DNA of 46,964 nucleotides, taken from assembly GCA_964635965.1 (NCBI GenBank), contig CAZWQX010000010.1, positions 1 through 46,964 of the forward strand, read 5' to 3'. The position numbers and the translations under genes were made by a program. This document shows positions 7,456 to 15,830 of this stretch, in pieces (position 1 is the first letter of the stretch; each line of letters begins with the position of its first letter). The notes below the pieces were generated by a model that saw only the letters and a list, made by a program, of their open reading frames with translations, had not been told where the DNA came from and searched no databases. This DNA is from JAKVAV01 sp964635965 (GTDB lineage: Bacteria; Bacteroidota; Bacteroidia; Flavobacteriales_D; Cryomorphaceae).

Positions 7456-8622
7456 TTAACTCAATGCACTCTGCCGAATACGATTTTGTGATTCTTTGAA
7501 TGTTTCAACCGAACTGCACAAAGAAATGCGCAAATATCGATCTCCATTTTTCCCAAACACCATTCCAGGGGTAATAAAAACGCGAGAACTCTGTAATATC
7601 TCTTCGGAATATTCCTCTGCAGAATTCATATAATCGGGAATTTTTGCCCACACAAACATTCCCGCCATTTCAGGTTCATAGGTACACTTAAGCGTATCCA
7701 TTATTTCAAAAGCGTATTTCCTCCTGTCTCGATATTCTTGATTCAATGTTTCGAACCAATCCTCACCCTGTTCAAGCGCCACAATTGCTGCTTCCTGTAT
7801 GCCTTTGAACATACCTGAATCCATATTGCTCTTAAACTTCAATACCTCGTCAACGTATTCCTTCCTTCCCGCCAAACAGCCTATGCGCCATCCTGCCATA
7901 TTATAACACTTGCTGAGTGAAGTTAGTTCCAGGCAATGGTCTATGGCGCCATCAACTTTCAGGACGCTAATTGGCTCTTCATTTAGAATAAACGCATAGG
8001 GATTATCGTGACAAAGGAGTAAATCATGTCTTCCGGCAAATTCCACCAAATCGGAGAAGAGATTCATATCTCCTTTGGCACCTGTCGGCATATGTGGGTA
8101 ACTAATCCACATCAGCTTAACCCGTGAAAGATCATTCTTCGCCAATTCCATGAGATCAGGTCTCCATTTATTTTCAGCATGCAGATCGTAAGTAACCACC
8201 TCCGCTCCTGCCAATTTAGCGGCGGCAGCATAAGCAGGATATCCCGGGTCCGGAACCAATACCTGATCACCTTCATTCAAAAAGGCCATTGAAATATGCA
8301 TGATCCCCTCTTTCGACCCCATTAATGGGAGCAATTCCGTTTCGGGATCAGGTTTAAAGTCAAAATGGAGTGAATACCAATTCGAAAACGCCAATCGTAA
8401 CTCGGGAAGCGAACGATAGGACTGGTATTTATGCACCCCTTCTTCACCCATCACCTCCTTCAATCGGTCAATAGCCTCTGGTGGAGGTGACAAATCCGGA
8501 CTACCTATACCGAGATTAATAACCTCGGGGCCCTCTTCATTCATCTGCCTGATTTGGGCCAACTTATGAGCAAAATAATAGGTTCCTACGCCCTCGAGTC
8601 GTTTTGCCGTTTCAATCATCAA
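7456..8622 (-). CDS. PLP-dependent class I/II aminotransferase, probably for aromatic amino acids
   Basis: A 388-residue fold-type I aminotransferase. It shows INLGIGSPDLSPPP near the N-terminus, YPAYAAAA, a conserved Asn and Tyr in the CHDNPYAF region, the lysine that binds PLP in SLSKCYNMAGWR (about residue 235), and the C-terminal Arg in LRISLCSS. Pattern and length fit the aspartate/LL-diaminopimelate aminotransferase-like group. Placed between prephenate dehydratase and DAHP synthase, it most likely transaminates phenylpyruvate or prephenate; this is inferred from context. The start overlaps the end of pheA by 11 nt. The second codon is also ATG and may be the real start. Confidence 0.88.
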   Translation of the reverse strand: MMIETAKRLEGVGTYYFAHKLAQIRQMNEEGPEVINLGIGSPDLSPPPEAIDRLKEVMGEEGVHKYQSYRSLPELRLAFSNWYSLHFDFKPDPETELLPLMGSKEGIMHISMAFLNEGDQVLVPDPGYPAYAAAAKLAGAEVVTYDLHAENKWRPDLMELAKNDLSRVKLMWISYPHMPTGAKGDMNLFSDLVEFAGRHDLLLCHDNPYAFILNEEPISVLKVDGAIDHCLELTSLSKCYNMAGWRIGCLAGRKEYVDEVLKFKSNMDSGMFKGIQEAAIVALEQGEDWFETLNQEYRDRRKYAFEIMDTLKCTYEPEMAGMFVWAKIPDYMNSAEEYSEEILQSSRVFITPGMVFGKNGDRYLRISLCSSVETFKESQNRIRQSALS

Positions 8623-9451
8623 TTGTCGCTTTTTTGTAGGTTCCTAAAACTTCTAAAGATTCGGTACACACTACCAAGTCCTTCATGCTACCCTCGAATT
8701 GTGACATTTCATCAAATTCCAAATCCAAGTGAAAGTAATACCTCTTTAACTCTCCCAAAACGGGAAAAGATTGGAGTTTAGTCATGCTAATCTTGTAGTG
8801 ATTCAACACTTCCAAAACCTTTAATAGCATTCCGTAACCATCAGGCACGCGCAGATAAATCGAAGCCTTATTAGCCTCGATTTTCTCTACAGATTCTTTC
8901 CCTCCTTGCACAATGAAAAATCGAGTATAGTTCACCAATGACGTTTCAATACCCTCCGCGAGAATATCGAGACCATATATTTTCGCCGCTCTGCTACTGG
9001 CAATTGCCGCTATTCCTTTCGATTGAGATTGGGCAATTCTCTTTGCGCTCAAGGCAGTATCCTCAGTCTCAATAAGGTTTACTTGTTTATCTCTCAAATA
9101 AGCAAGGCATTGGTTTAACGCCATAGGATGACTTCGAACCTCAACAATATCTTCGACACGTTGGCCTGGCAAGGCCATCAAATTGTGCTTGATCCTGAGG
9201 TATATTTCACCTACAACTCGAAACTTATGCTCACGAAGAATTCGATAATTCTGGAGAATGCTACCCGCAATCGAATTTTCAATTGCCATTATCGCCAAAC
9301 GCTCCGAAGGATTTTCATCCAACTGGTTTGCAAGTTCCACGAAAGAGTTAGAGGGAATAAACTCCCTATCATTTTCACCAAAGAACTTAAAAGCAGCTTC
9401 ATGGTGAAAACATCCTAACTCTCCTTGAATGATTATTTTCCTTTCCGACAT
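8612..9451 (-). CDS. pheA: Prephenate dehydratase
   Basis: Converts prephenate to phenylpyruvate. The catalytic domain shows MAIENSIAGSI (E-N-S-x-x-G motif) and NYTRFFIV, matching the essential T-R-F motif. A C-terminal ACT domain follows with GMLLKVLEVL and KLQSFPVLG, which stands where the Phe-binding E-S-R-P motif occurs in other PheA proteins, so feedback binding may differ. There is no fused chorismate mutase domain; that activity is encoded downstream. I chose the ATG at 9451 (279 residues). The 15 upstream codons open from 9496 run through a terminator hairpin and its U-tract and produce an artificial FFF. It is the first gene of the operon and is controlled by the attenuator just upstream. 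Confidence 0.92.
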   Translation of the reverse strand: MSERKIIIQGELGCFHHEAAFKFFGENDREFIPSNSFVELANQLDENPSERLAIMAIENSIAGSILQNYRILREHKFRVVGEIYLRIKHNLMALPGQRVEDIVEVRSHPMALNQCLAYLRDKQVNLIETEDTALSAKRIAQSQSKGIAAIASSRAAKIYGLDILAEGIETSLVNYTRFFIVQGGKESVEKIEANKASIYLRVPDGYGMLLKVLEVLNHYKISMTKLQSFPVLGELKRYYFHLDLEFDEMSQFEGSMKDLVVCTESLEVLGTYKKATIDD

Positions 9452-9454
9452 CAC

Positions 9455-9486
9455 AAAAAAAAAAGAGTCCCGATTTATCAGGACTC
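9455..9486 (-). terminator. Attenuator terminator hairpin directly upstream of pheA
   Basis: On the minus strand, GAGTCCTGA and TCGGGACTC form a nine-pair stem (one T-G wobble) around a TAAA loop, and ten consecutive T follow. The U-tract ends only 3 nt before the pheA ATG, so this is a terminator inside the leader of its own operon, not the end of a previous gene. Confidence 0.85.
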
Positions 9487-9514
9487 CGAATTTCAATTTT
9501 TTATACGCAGTCCT
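9480..9514 (-). promoter_or_regulatory. Antiterminator pairing of the phe leader
   Basis: AGGACTGCG (9514-9506), just after the leader-peptide stop codon, can pair with CGGAGTCCT (9488-9480): eight pairs with one internal G-G mismatch. The second strand is the 5' arm of the terminator, so the two structures exclude each other. A ribosome sitting on the leader stop codon would cover the first strand, while one stalled on the Phe codons would leave it free. This is the geometry of classical attenuation. The structure is predicted by eye only. Confidence 0.7.
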
Positions 9515-9517
9515 TTT

Positions 9518-9598
9518 CTATTCCGAAAAATAGAAGAAGAAAAATGCGCTAAATGGTAATCTTAATTTCAAAATGATAAGGGAGTTTATCAACTCCAT
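9518..9598 (-). CDS. Phe-rich leader peptide of the pheA operon
   Basis: A 26-codon ORF on the minus strand ends in TAG 20 nt before the terminator-antiterminator region proper. Its end reads PFSAFFFFYFSE: six Phe in nine codons plus one Tyr. This is what a phenylalanine-sensing leader needs and resembles the E. coli pheA leader in logic. The ATG at 9598 lies almost at the predicted transcription start, which would make the message leaderless. An in-frame TTG at 9571 would give a 17-residue peptide beginning with a basic stretch, the more usual arrangement. Phe codons are TTT and TTC mixed. Translation is inferred, not shown. Confidence 0.75.
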   Translation of the reverse strand: MELINSLIILKLRLPFSAFFFFYFSE

Positions 9599-9602
9599 GA
9601 AC

Positions 9603-9634
9603 TAAATGTAGATCAATCCATTGTTATAACCAAA
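9603..9634 (-). promoter_or_regulatory. Predicted promoter of the pheA operon
   Basis: On the minus strand, TTTG (9634-9631), a 20-nt spacer and TACATTTA (9610-9603) match the Bacteroidota consensus TTTG-N19-21-TAnnTTTG at all but the last base. Transcription would start around 9600-9597, at the beginning of the leader ORF. A perfect GGAGTT/AACTCC hairpin with a GATA loop (9581-9596) would then be the first element of the transcript. Confidence 0.55.
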
Positions 9635-9803
9635 TCGTGTAGGGTTAATGCCTGTTTAATACAAATCATTCAGCTATTCAACTGGATTGAACTAATGTTG
9701 TTAGTCGAATAATCAATCTAAGCGCGACTTTCTCATAAATCCGAATAAGTTGGATCGATTTCAATGCTTTAACTTGGCGATTTCATTTCAGCTCTTCAAT
9801 CTT

Positions 9804-11474
9804 ATGTTTCGAATCGCGGTTCTCTCATTCTTCATTTTACTGATTTCCTGCCAGACGTCTCCTCCTCAGCCAGAATCCGTACCAACTAAAAATACCAGAG
9901 CAGAATACTCTGATTTGCTGGAACTTTTTGAAGAGTGGAGATCATTTGAAACTCCACCAATGATAAATGGAGTGCCTGACTATTCAGAAGTAACATTCAA
10001 AGCAAGATGGTCTGAGTTCAAAAAACTTCAGGATAGACTTAAAGCAATGGACTATAGCAACTGGAAAATCGAAGAACAGGTCGATTGGACGATCGTTTGG
10101 GCAGAGATGAATGGTTATGATTTTAATCACCGCATCCTCCAGCCCTGGAAGAGGGATCCTGCATTCTATAAAAGCGTCTGGACCTATCGAAGTGACGTTC
10201 CTGCTCATGAGGGTCCCACGCATCATGCCACCACCGAACTTTGGACCTATGAGTTTCCGCTGAGCGAATCAGAAAGCGAAAGATTGATAAAGGACCTCAA
10301 GGTAATTCCTCCCTTAAATCAACAAGCTCAAACAAATTTGACGGGAAATGCCAAAGAACTTTGGGTTGCGGGAATTCGTGATATCAAGGCACAAAGTGGA
10401 GTCTTGAATGATATGTTGGAACTGCCTGGGGTTAAGAATAACCAAGAATTATTGGGGTCTATTTATGCGGCAATAAAGTCTACCGACGATCTGGCCTTTT
10501 GGCTTGAAGCCGAAGCTTCTGCCAAGACAGGGCCTTCGGGCATCGGCAAAGAGAACTATACTTGGTATCTTCAAAATGTCCATCTGGTACCAATGACTTG
10601 GGAAGACGAGGTAATGCTGCTGAAGCGAGAATTGGCAAGGGCATGGTCTTCCCTGAAGCTCGAAGAACACCGCAACAGGAAGCTTCCTCCGTTGCCTTCA
10701 GCCGAGAGCCCCCAAGAATATGATGCCTTAGCCGAAATGGCTGCAAAGAGTCTGATGAATTTTCTCGAGCAGCAGGATATGCTAACGGTAAAGGATTACT
10801 TCGATCCCGCTTTGAGAGAGCACTTGGGATCCTATGTACCCAAAGAAACAAGGAACTTCTTTTGGATAACTGCACACTACGACCCACGTCCTTTATACTC
10901 TCACTTTTATCACTGGTTCGAGCTAGCACTGCTAGATGAAGAATCTCATGAAAGTGAAATTCGTCGAGTCCCGTTGCTTTACAATATTTTCGATTCTCAT
11001 AATGAAGGGATGGCAACTGCTGTCGAAGAAATGTTTATGCAGGCTGGCCTCTACGACGATAATCCACGCGTAAGGGAAATAGTTTACATCCTAATCGCGC
11101 AAAGAGCAGCCCGTGGACTAGGATCGCTGTATGCCCATGCAAACGAAATGACCATGGAAGAAGCCGGAGGCATCCATTCGGAATACACCCCAAGGGGATG
11201 GATGAAAACCGAAAAAGAATTACTCCTATTCGAACAGCACCTATACATGCGGCAACCTGGATATGGAACAAGCTATATCACCGGAAAATACCTCGTTGAA
11301 AATGCGATGACTGAGTTTGCCCGAATCAAAGAGTCCAAAGGTGAAGATTTCGAAATAAAAGAATTTCTAGATCGAGTTAATGAAATTGGAAATATTCCAA
11401 TGGCCTTGGGAGAGTGGGAACTCACAGGAAATGATCAAGTTATATCCAAACTAATCAGCCCGGAAGGGGATTGA
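9804..11474 (+). CDS. DUF885 family lipoprotein, likely without the usual metal-binding motif
   Basis: The start is taken at the ATG at 9804, which gives a clean lipoprotein signal ending in LISC; the open frame continues 18 codons upstream from a TTG without adding sense. The C-terminal half matches DUF885: NEGMATAVEEMFMQAGLYDDNP, the RAARGLGSLYAH helix, an MTMEEA segment, and QPGYGTSYITGK, which corresponds to the family's P-G-Q-A-x-x-Y-x-x-G. DUF885 proteins normally have H-E-x-x-P-G-H-H about 35 residues before the EGW/EGM motif. Here the equivalent region reads YSHFYHWFEL, so the canonical zinc site looks altered. It may be an inactive or divergent surface hydrolase. The CotH gene follows 23 nt later. 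Confidence 0.75.
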   Translation: MFRIAVLSFFILLISCQTSPPQPESVPTKNTRAEYSDLLELFEEWRSFETPPMINGVPDYSEVTFKARWSEFKKLQDRLKAMDYSNWKIEEQVDWTIVWAEMNGYDFNHRILQPWKRDPAFYKSVWTYRSDVPAHEGPTHHATTELWTYEFPLSESESERLIKDLKVIPPLNQQAQTNLTGNAKELWVAGIRDIKAQSGVLNDMLELPGVKNNQELLGSIYAAIKSTDDLAFWLEAEASAKTGPSGIGKENYTWYLQNVHLVPMTWEDEVMLLKRELARAWSSLKLEEHRNRKLPPLPSAESPQEYDALAEMAAKSLMNFLEQQDMLTVKDYFDPALREHLGSYVPKETRNFFWITAHYDPRPLYSHFYHWFELALLDEESHESEIRRVPLLYNIFDSHNEGMATAVEEMFMQAGLYDDNPRVREIVYILIAQRAARGLGSLYAHANEMTMEEAGGIHSEYTPRGWMKTEKELLLFEQHLYMRQPGYGTSYITGKYLVENAMTEFARIKESKGEDFEIKEFLDRVNEIGNIPMALGEWELTGNDQVISKLISPEGD

Positions 11475-11497
11475 TGTCATTCTTTGTATTTTAGAAT

Positions 11498-13657
11498 ATG
11501 GCTCGGTGCAGATTGATAACGCTTTTTAGCTTCCTACTTTTTCCGCATTTAATCATGTCCCAAAGCGACATCGATCATTGGGAAACCGCAGTCAACAACG
11601 ATGATGTTTGGTCCTATCGCCTCGGCACATCAGCGCCTCCTGAAGATTGGATGATGCCCGATTTTGATGATAGCTTATGGGATGTTGGTCAAGGGGGTAT
11701 TGGCTATGGAGATGGAGATGATAATACCGTTATCCAACCTGTACATTCACTCATTCTTCGAATAGATTTTGAACTCATTGACACCTCAGTTATCCGCATG
11801 GCATTGCTTCATGCCGACTATGATGATGCGTTCGTTGCGTACTTAAATGGTACGGAGATCGGTCGTGGTAATATTGGTGATCCCTTTGAAACATTAGACT
11901 GGAATCAGAATCCGCCAACTGATCAGGAAGCGGTGCTCTATCAGGGAGGGATTCCTGAAGCTTTCCCTATTTACCCAAATACCTTTGAGGAATTGGTTCA
12001 AGAAGGCCAGAACACGCTTGCCATTCAAGTGAACAACTTTCAGATTACCTCTTCCGATTTATCGAGTAATTTCTTTCTCTCTCTGGCGATCACGGATGAA
12101 TCGATGAATTACGGGGTGGTTCCTGATTGGTTTATCGAACCCGTTGTTGGTACTCATCTTCCATTACTGCGAATTACCACATCGGGCGAACCCATCCCCG
12201 ATGAGCCTCGCATAGTCGCAAACCTCCAAATAGTAGACAATGGGCCTGGTGAGATCAACTACCTAGGAGATCAATCAACAGATTACAATGGTTTTATCGC
12301 CGTAGAACAAAGAGGATCTTCTTCACTTTTTTACGAAAAGAAGAATTACGGTTTTGAGACCCAAGACCAAGATGGAGAAAACAACAATGTCTCTCTTTTG
12401 GGGATGCCACCCGAAAATGATTGGATTCTTCATGGGCCCTATTCCGATAAAAGCCTGCTTCGAAATGCGCTGACATTTGAAATCGGAAATGACGTAATGG
12501 AATATGCTCCGCGAACAAGATTTTGCGAGCTAATGATGAATGGCAATTATCGAGGGATATATCTTTTAATGGAAAAAATCAAGCGAGACAATTTCAGGGT
12601 GGATATCGCAAACGTTTTACCTGAAGATACAATTGGCGACGAATTGACAGGAGGTTATATCATTAAAATGGACCGCGACGATTTTAACGTAGAAGGAGAT
12701 GGCTGGTACTCCTCTTTTGCCAATTATCCATTTTACGCTTATCACCATCCCGATTATGATCAATTAAACGAGACGCAGAAGACTTATATCCAAGAATGGA
12801 TGAACTCTTTTGAATTAAGTATGGCTTTACCGTCCTACCAGTCCACCTATCAGGACTTCATAGATGTCGAATCATTCATAGATTATTTCCTAATCAATGA
12901 AGTCACCAAACATATCGATGCTTTCAAGTTGAGCTTCTACATGTACAAAGAGAAGAACAGTAATGGAGGAAAGCTTCACATGGGCCCTATCTGGGACTTC
13001 AATTTGGGTTATGGAAATTTCGATTTCGAGTGCTCCCCGGATCCCCAAGGTTGGATATTCCCCTGTACGTCGAATGCCTTCTGGCTGGAGAGACTTTTAG
13101 AGGTTGAAGATATCCAAGATCAAACTTACTGCAGATGGCAGCAACTCCGCGAGACCAGTTTATCGACTGAGTATTTAATGACGAGAATCGACTCAATGGT
13201 AGATCTCTTAGGACCGGCTATCGATCGAAACTTTCAAAAGTTTGATGTTTTAGGCAATTATGTCTGGCCAAATTCATTTATAGGGGATACCCATGAAGAA
13301 GAAATTGAATTCCTAAAGGATTGGTTAACCGATCGACTCGATTGGATGGATGAAAACATCGAAGCAAATGAGTCCGTGGACTGTGGTGTTATATTGAGTA
13401 ATGAAAAAGTTGAGCTTAAAGCAGAAATAAAAGCATATCCTAACCCTTTCAAAGATCGAATTACCTTTTCCGCTTCTTCAGAACAATTCCTAAATGGTGA
13501 GGTGGTCATTTACGACGTTATGGGGAGCTTAATCCACCGATTTAGTTACTCAAATCAACAATCAATCAATCTTGAGAGTCTCCCTTCAGGGATTTTCATA
13601 TTCGAATTTCGATCAGAAAATCAACTCATCCAGAGAGGGAAGCTTGTTAAAGAATAA
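11498..13657 (+). CDS. CotH kinase family protein with T9SS C-terminal sorting domain
   Basis: A 719-residue secreted protein. After the signal peptide (residues 1-21) comes an N-terminal beta-sandwich of about 200 residues (DDVWSYRLGTSAPPEDW, then VAYLNGTEIGRGNIG), of the kind often attached to surface proteins. A CotH-like atypical protein kinase domain follows at about residues 235-560: VEQRGSSS, KSLLRNALTFEI, MEKIKRD, GGYIIKMDRDD and GPIWDFNLGYGN with its acidic active-site residues. The last ~80 residues, beginning KAYPNPFKDRI and ending in a Lys-Leu-Val-Lys-Glu tail, are a type A T9SS sorting domain. It should be exported and bound to the cell surface. The kinase targets are unknown. 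Confidence 0.9.
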   Translation: MARCRLITLFSFLLFPHLIMSQSDIDHWETAVNNDDVWSYRLGTSAPPEDWMMPDFDDSLWDVGQGGIGYGDGDDNTVIQPVHSLILRIDFELIDTSVIRMALLHADYDDAFVAYLNGTEIGRGNIGDPFETLDWNQNPPTDQEAVLYQGGIPEAFPIYPNTFEELVQEGQNTLAIQVNNFQITSSDLSSNFFLSLAITDESMNYGVVPDWFIEPVVGTHLPLLRITTSGEPIPDEPRIVANLQIVDNGPGEINYLGDQSTDYNGFIAVEQRGSSSLFYEKKNYGFETQDQDGENNNVSLLGMPPENDWILHGPYSDKSLLRNALTFEIGNDVMEYAPRTRFCELMMNGNYRGIYLLMEKIKRDNFRVDIANVLPEDTIGDELTGGYIIKMDRDDFNVEGDGWYSSFANYPFYAYHHPDYDQLNETQKTYIQEWMNSFELSMALPSYQSTYQDFIDVESFIDYFLINEVTKHIDAFKLSFYMYKEKNSNGGKLHMGPIWDFNLGYGNFDFECSPDPQGWIFPCTSNAFWLERLLEVEDIQDQTYCRWQQLRETSLSTEYLMTRIDSMVDLLGPAIDRNFQKFDVLGNYVWPNSFIGDTHEEEIEFLKDWLTDRLDWMDENIEANESVDCGVILSNEKVELKAEIKAYPNPFKDRITFSASSEQFLNGEVVIYDVMGSLIHRFSYSNQQSINLESLPSGIFIFEFRSENQLIQRGKLVKE

Positions 13658-13714
13658 CTAATTCAGCAGTTACAATCCATTTTCTTAGGGGCATTAATTT
13701 AATTTGGTGGATTC

Positions 13715-14899
13715 ATGATGCCAATACCAAAGCACACACTCCCCGTCATCGTCGTTTCACAATTCTTTTGTACTTCACTATGGTTTGCAGGGAATGGGGT
13801 AATGTCTGAATTGACTTCAGCTTTTGCACTCGATGCATCTGCTCTTGGTTACCTTACCTCTTCGGTCCAGTTCGGCTTTATCATAGGCACGCTGGTGTTT
13901 GCCGTTTTGTCTATCGCCGATCGTTACTCTCCGTCAAAGGTATTTGTCATCTGCGCTGTTCTGGGAGGACTCTTTAATCTCGGAGTGATATGGGATAAAA
14001 ATTCCTTTTCGAGCATCCTCACCTTTCGCTTCTTTACCGGATTCTTCTTGGCTGGTATTTATCCCGTGGGGATGAAAATAGCCGCAGATTATTTCGAAAA
14101 GGGACTTGGAAAATCACTGGGATTTTTGGTGGGAGCCTTAGTTGTGGGTACCGCTCTACCTCATCTCTTAAGAGACTTGAAGGGAGATTTACCGTGGCAG
14201 TATGTTCTCATCGCCACTACTTCTTTGGCTGCGATAGGTGGGATACTGATGGTCGCTCTTGTGCCTGATGGACCTTATCGAAAAGCCAGCCAAAAGATTC
14301 GTTTATCGGCAATTCCCGACATTTTTCAAGAAGCCAATTTCCGGGCTGCTGCCTTTGGGTATTTCGGACACATGTGGGAACTCTATGCTTTCTGGGCATT
14401 TATTCCTGTTATTTTAAAGCTCTATTTAGAAAGTCAACCCAATGCTTCCCTCAATATTCCTTTGACTTCTTTCTTGATCATTGGTATTGGTGGATTGGCT
14501 TGTGTTTTGGGAGGTTATCTCGCTCAGCGTTTTACCGTGAAACGAATCGCATTTCTAGCGCTGCTTTCGTCCTGCATTTGTTGCCTGTTATCCCCTTTCG
14601 CTTTTACCCTTGATTCGGAATGGCTCTTTATTGTCTTTCTTCTCTTTTGGGGAATGGTAGTTATTGCCGACTCTCCCCTATTTTCGACGATGGTGGCAAA
14701 TAATTGCCCCATTCAATTGAAGGGAACCGCTCTCACCATTGTCAATTCCTTAGGCTTCTTTATCACAATATTCAGCATTCAATTAATAAGTGAGGTTCGG
14801 CTTTTGACTAGCTCGCATTACGTCTTTGCAATTCTGGGATTGGGTCCGATTTTGGGTTTGCTGGCTTTGGTAAAAAGAAGAGATAAATTAGAACAATGA
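13715..14899 (+). CDS. MFS transporter
   Basis: A 394-residue integral membrane protein with about 12 hydrophobic helices and the major facilitator pattern. Helix 1 starts VIVVSQFFCTSLWFAGNGV. The loop 2-3 motif is ADRYSPSKV, a degenerate G-x-x-x-D-R-x-G-R. The central hydrophilic loop lies around residues 190-210 (PDGPYRKASQKIR). The pattern resembles cyanate/CynX-type or related small-substrate transporters, but the substrate cannot be read. The first two codons are both ATG. It starts 57 nt after the CotH gene and is followed 30 nt later by an esterase gene. Confidence 0.85.
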   Translation: MMPIPKHTLPVIVVSQFFCTSLWFAGNGVMSELTSAFALDASALGYLTSSVQFGFIIGTLVFAVLSIADRYSPSKVFVICAVLGGLFNLGVIWDKNSFSSILTFRFFTGFFLAGIYPVGMKIAADYFEKGLGKSLGFLVGALVVGTALPHLLRDLKGDLPWQYVLIATTSLAAIGGILMVALVPDGPYRKASQKIRLSAIPDIFQEANFRAAAFGYFGHMWELYAFWAFIPVILKLYLESQPNASLNIPLTSFLIIGIGGLACVLGGYLAQRFTVKRIAFLALLSSCICCLLSPFAFTLDSEWLFIVFLLFWGMVVIADSPLFSTMVANNCPIQLKGTALTIVNSLGFFITIFSIQLISEVRLLTSSHYVFAILGLGPILGLLALVKRRDKLEQ

Positions 14900-14929
14900 A
14901 TCTTAAGGGTTCACCTTAGTGCTAAATTT

Positions 14930-15775
14930 ATGGCCCAAAGTATCACGATGAATATCTATTCCAGAATCTTTTTTCCGGTTCTTCTTTTAACGTTCTCATT
15001 CAAATTAAAATCTCAGGATAAAGTTTGTGTGAATGAAGCAATACGCCACACCATTCACTCAACCTTTTTAGATCAGGAAAGAGATTATTGGGTGAGTCTG
15101 CCTTATGGCTACTCCGATTCTTTGAAATTCCCGGTTATCTATGTTTTTGACGCTGAATGGAGATTTGAATTGGTCAGAAATATTGTTTTTGAGCTTGGTG
15201 CTTATGAGACAATCCAAAATTCAATTGTCGTTGGAATTCCCCACATTGATATGGAGGATCAACGAGGTAGAGATCTGACATTTAGTCATTCACGTATAGA
15301 ATATGATGGCGATTCTGTAGATTCTACATGGTATAACGAATCAAATTCCGGTGGAGGAATGAATTTTTACAATTACCTCATCCATGAGTTGATGGAAGAT
15401 GTAAAGAAGAACTACGCAATCAACGATCACGAGACCTTAATCGGTCATTCTTACGGAGGATATTTCGGAGGATACATTTTGTCTTTCGATAACCCGTTTG
15501 AAGTGATTCACATTTATGATCCGTCTGCTTGGTTCGGAAATGGGGAAATAACCGAGCGATTTCAAAAATCCAATTCGGGTAAGGAAGTGAAAATCCACCT
15601 GACCTACCAGCCTGAGCCTGCTTTTCACAGAAAAAAGGTAGAGGAATTCATCGATGCACTGAAACGGGCAAAGAATGTAGATCTAACGACCAAATTCTAT
15701 TCCGAGGAAAGTCACAATTCACTGTTCTTAGATAGTTTTTATCAGGGAATTCAGATTTCCAATTTGAGAGAATAA
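14930..15775 (+). CDS. Secreted alpha/beta-hydrolase esterase (Fes/esterase D-like)
   Basis: A 281-residue protein with an N-terminal hydrophobic signal (about residues 10-25) and an alpha/beta-hydrolase fold of the putative esterase group. It shows RDYWVSLPYGYSDS, the strand FPVIYVFDAEWRFE, the nucleophile elbow GHSYGG (Ser about residue 169), an Asp in IHIYDPSAW and a His in YSEESHNSLFLD near the C-terminus as the likely catalytic acid and base region. Members cleave esters such as siderophore or acyl esters. It is probably periplasmic. Two starts are possible, ATG at 14930 and 14948; the second gives a more ordinary signal peptide. Confidence 0.82.
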   Translation: MAQSITMNIYSRIFFPVLLLTFSFKLKSQDKVCVNEAIRHTIHSTFLDQERDYWVSLPYGYSDSLKFPVIYVFDAEWRFELVRNIVFELGAYETIQNSIVVGIPHIDMEDQRGRDLTFSHSRIEYDGDSVDSTWYNESNSGGGMNFYNYLIHELMEDVKKNYAINDHETLIGHSYGGYFGGYILSFDNPFEVIHIYDPSAWFGNGEITERFQKSNSGKEVKIHLTYQPEPAFHRKKVEEFIDALKRAKNVDLTTKFYSEESHNSLFLDSFYQGIQISNLRE

Positions 15776-15830
15776 GAAGTCTTCCATATCTAGATTCTTA
15801 TTAAGAGTTTTGATAGAACACCTATCCTGA

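Noticed and set aside
10480..11016. 178-codon minus-strand frame inside the DUF885 gene
   Set aside because: It is antisense to a well-supported gene, rich in Ser/Arg/Leu with no motif.
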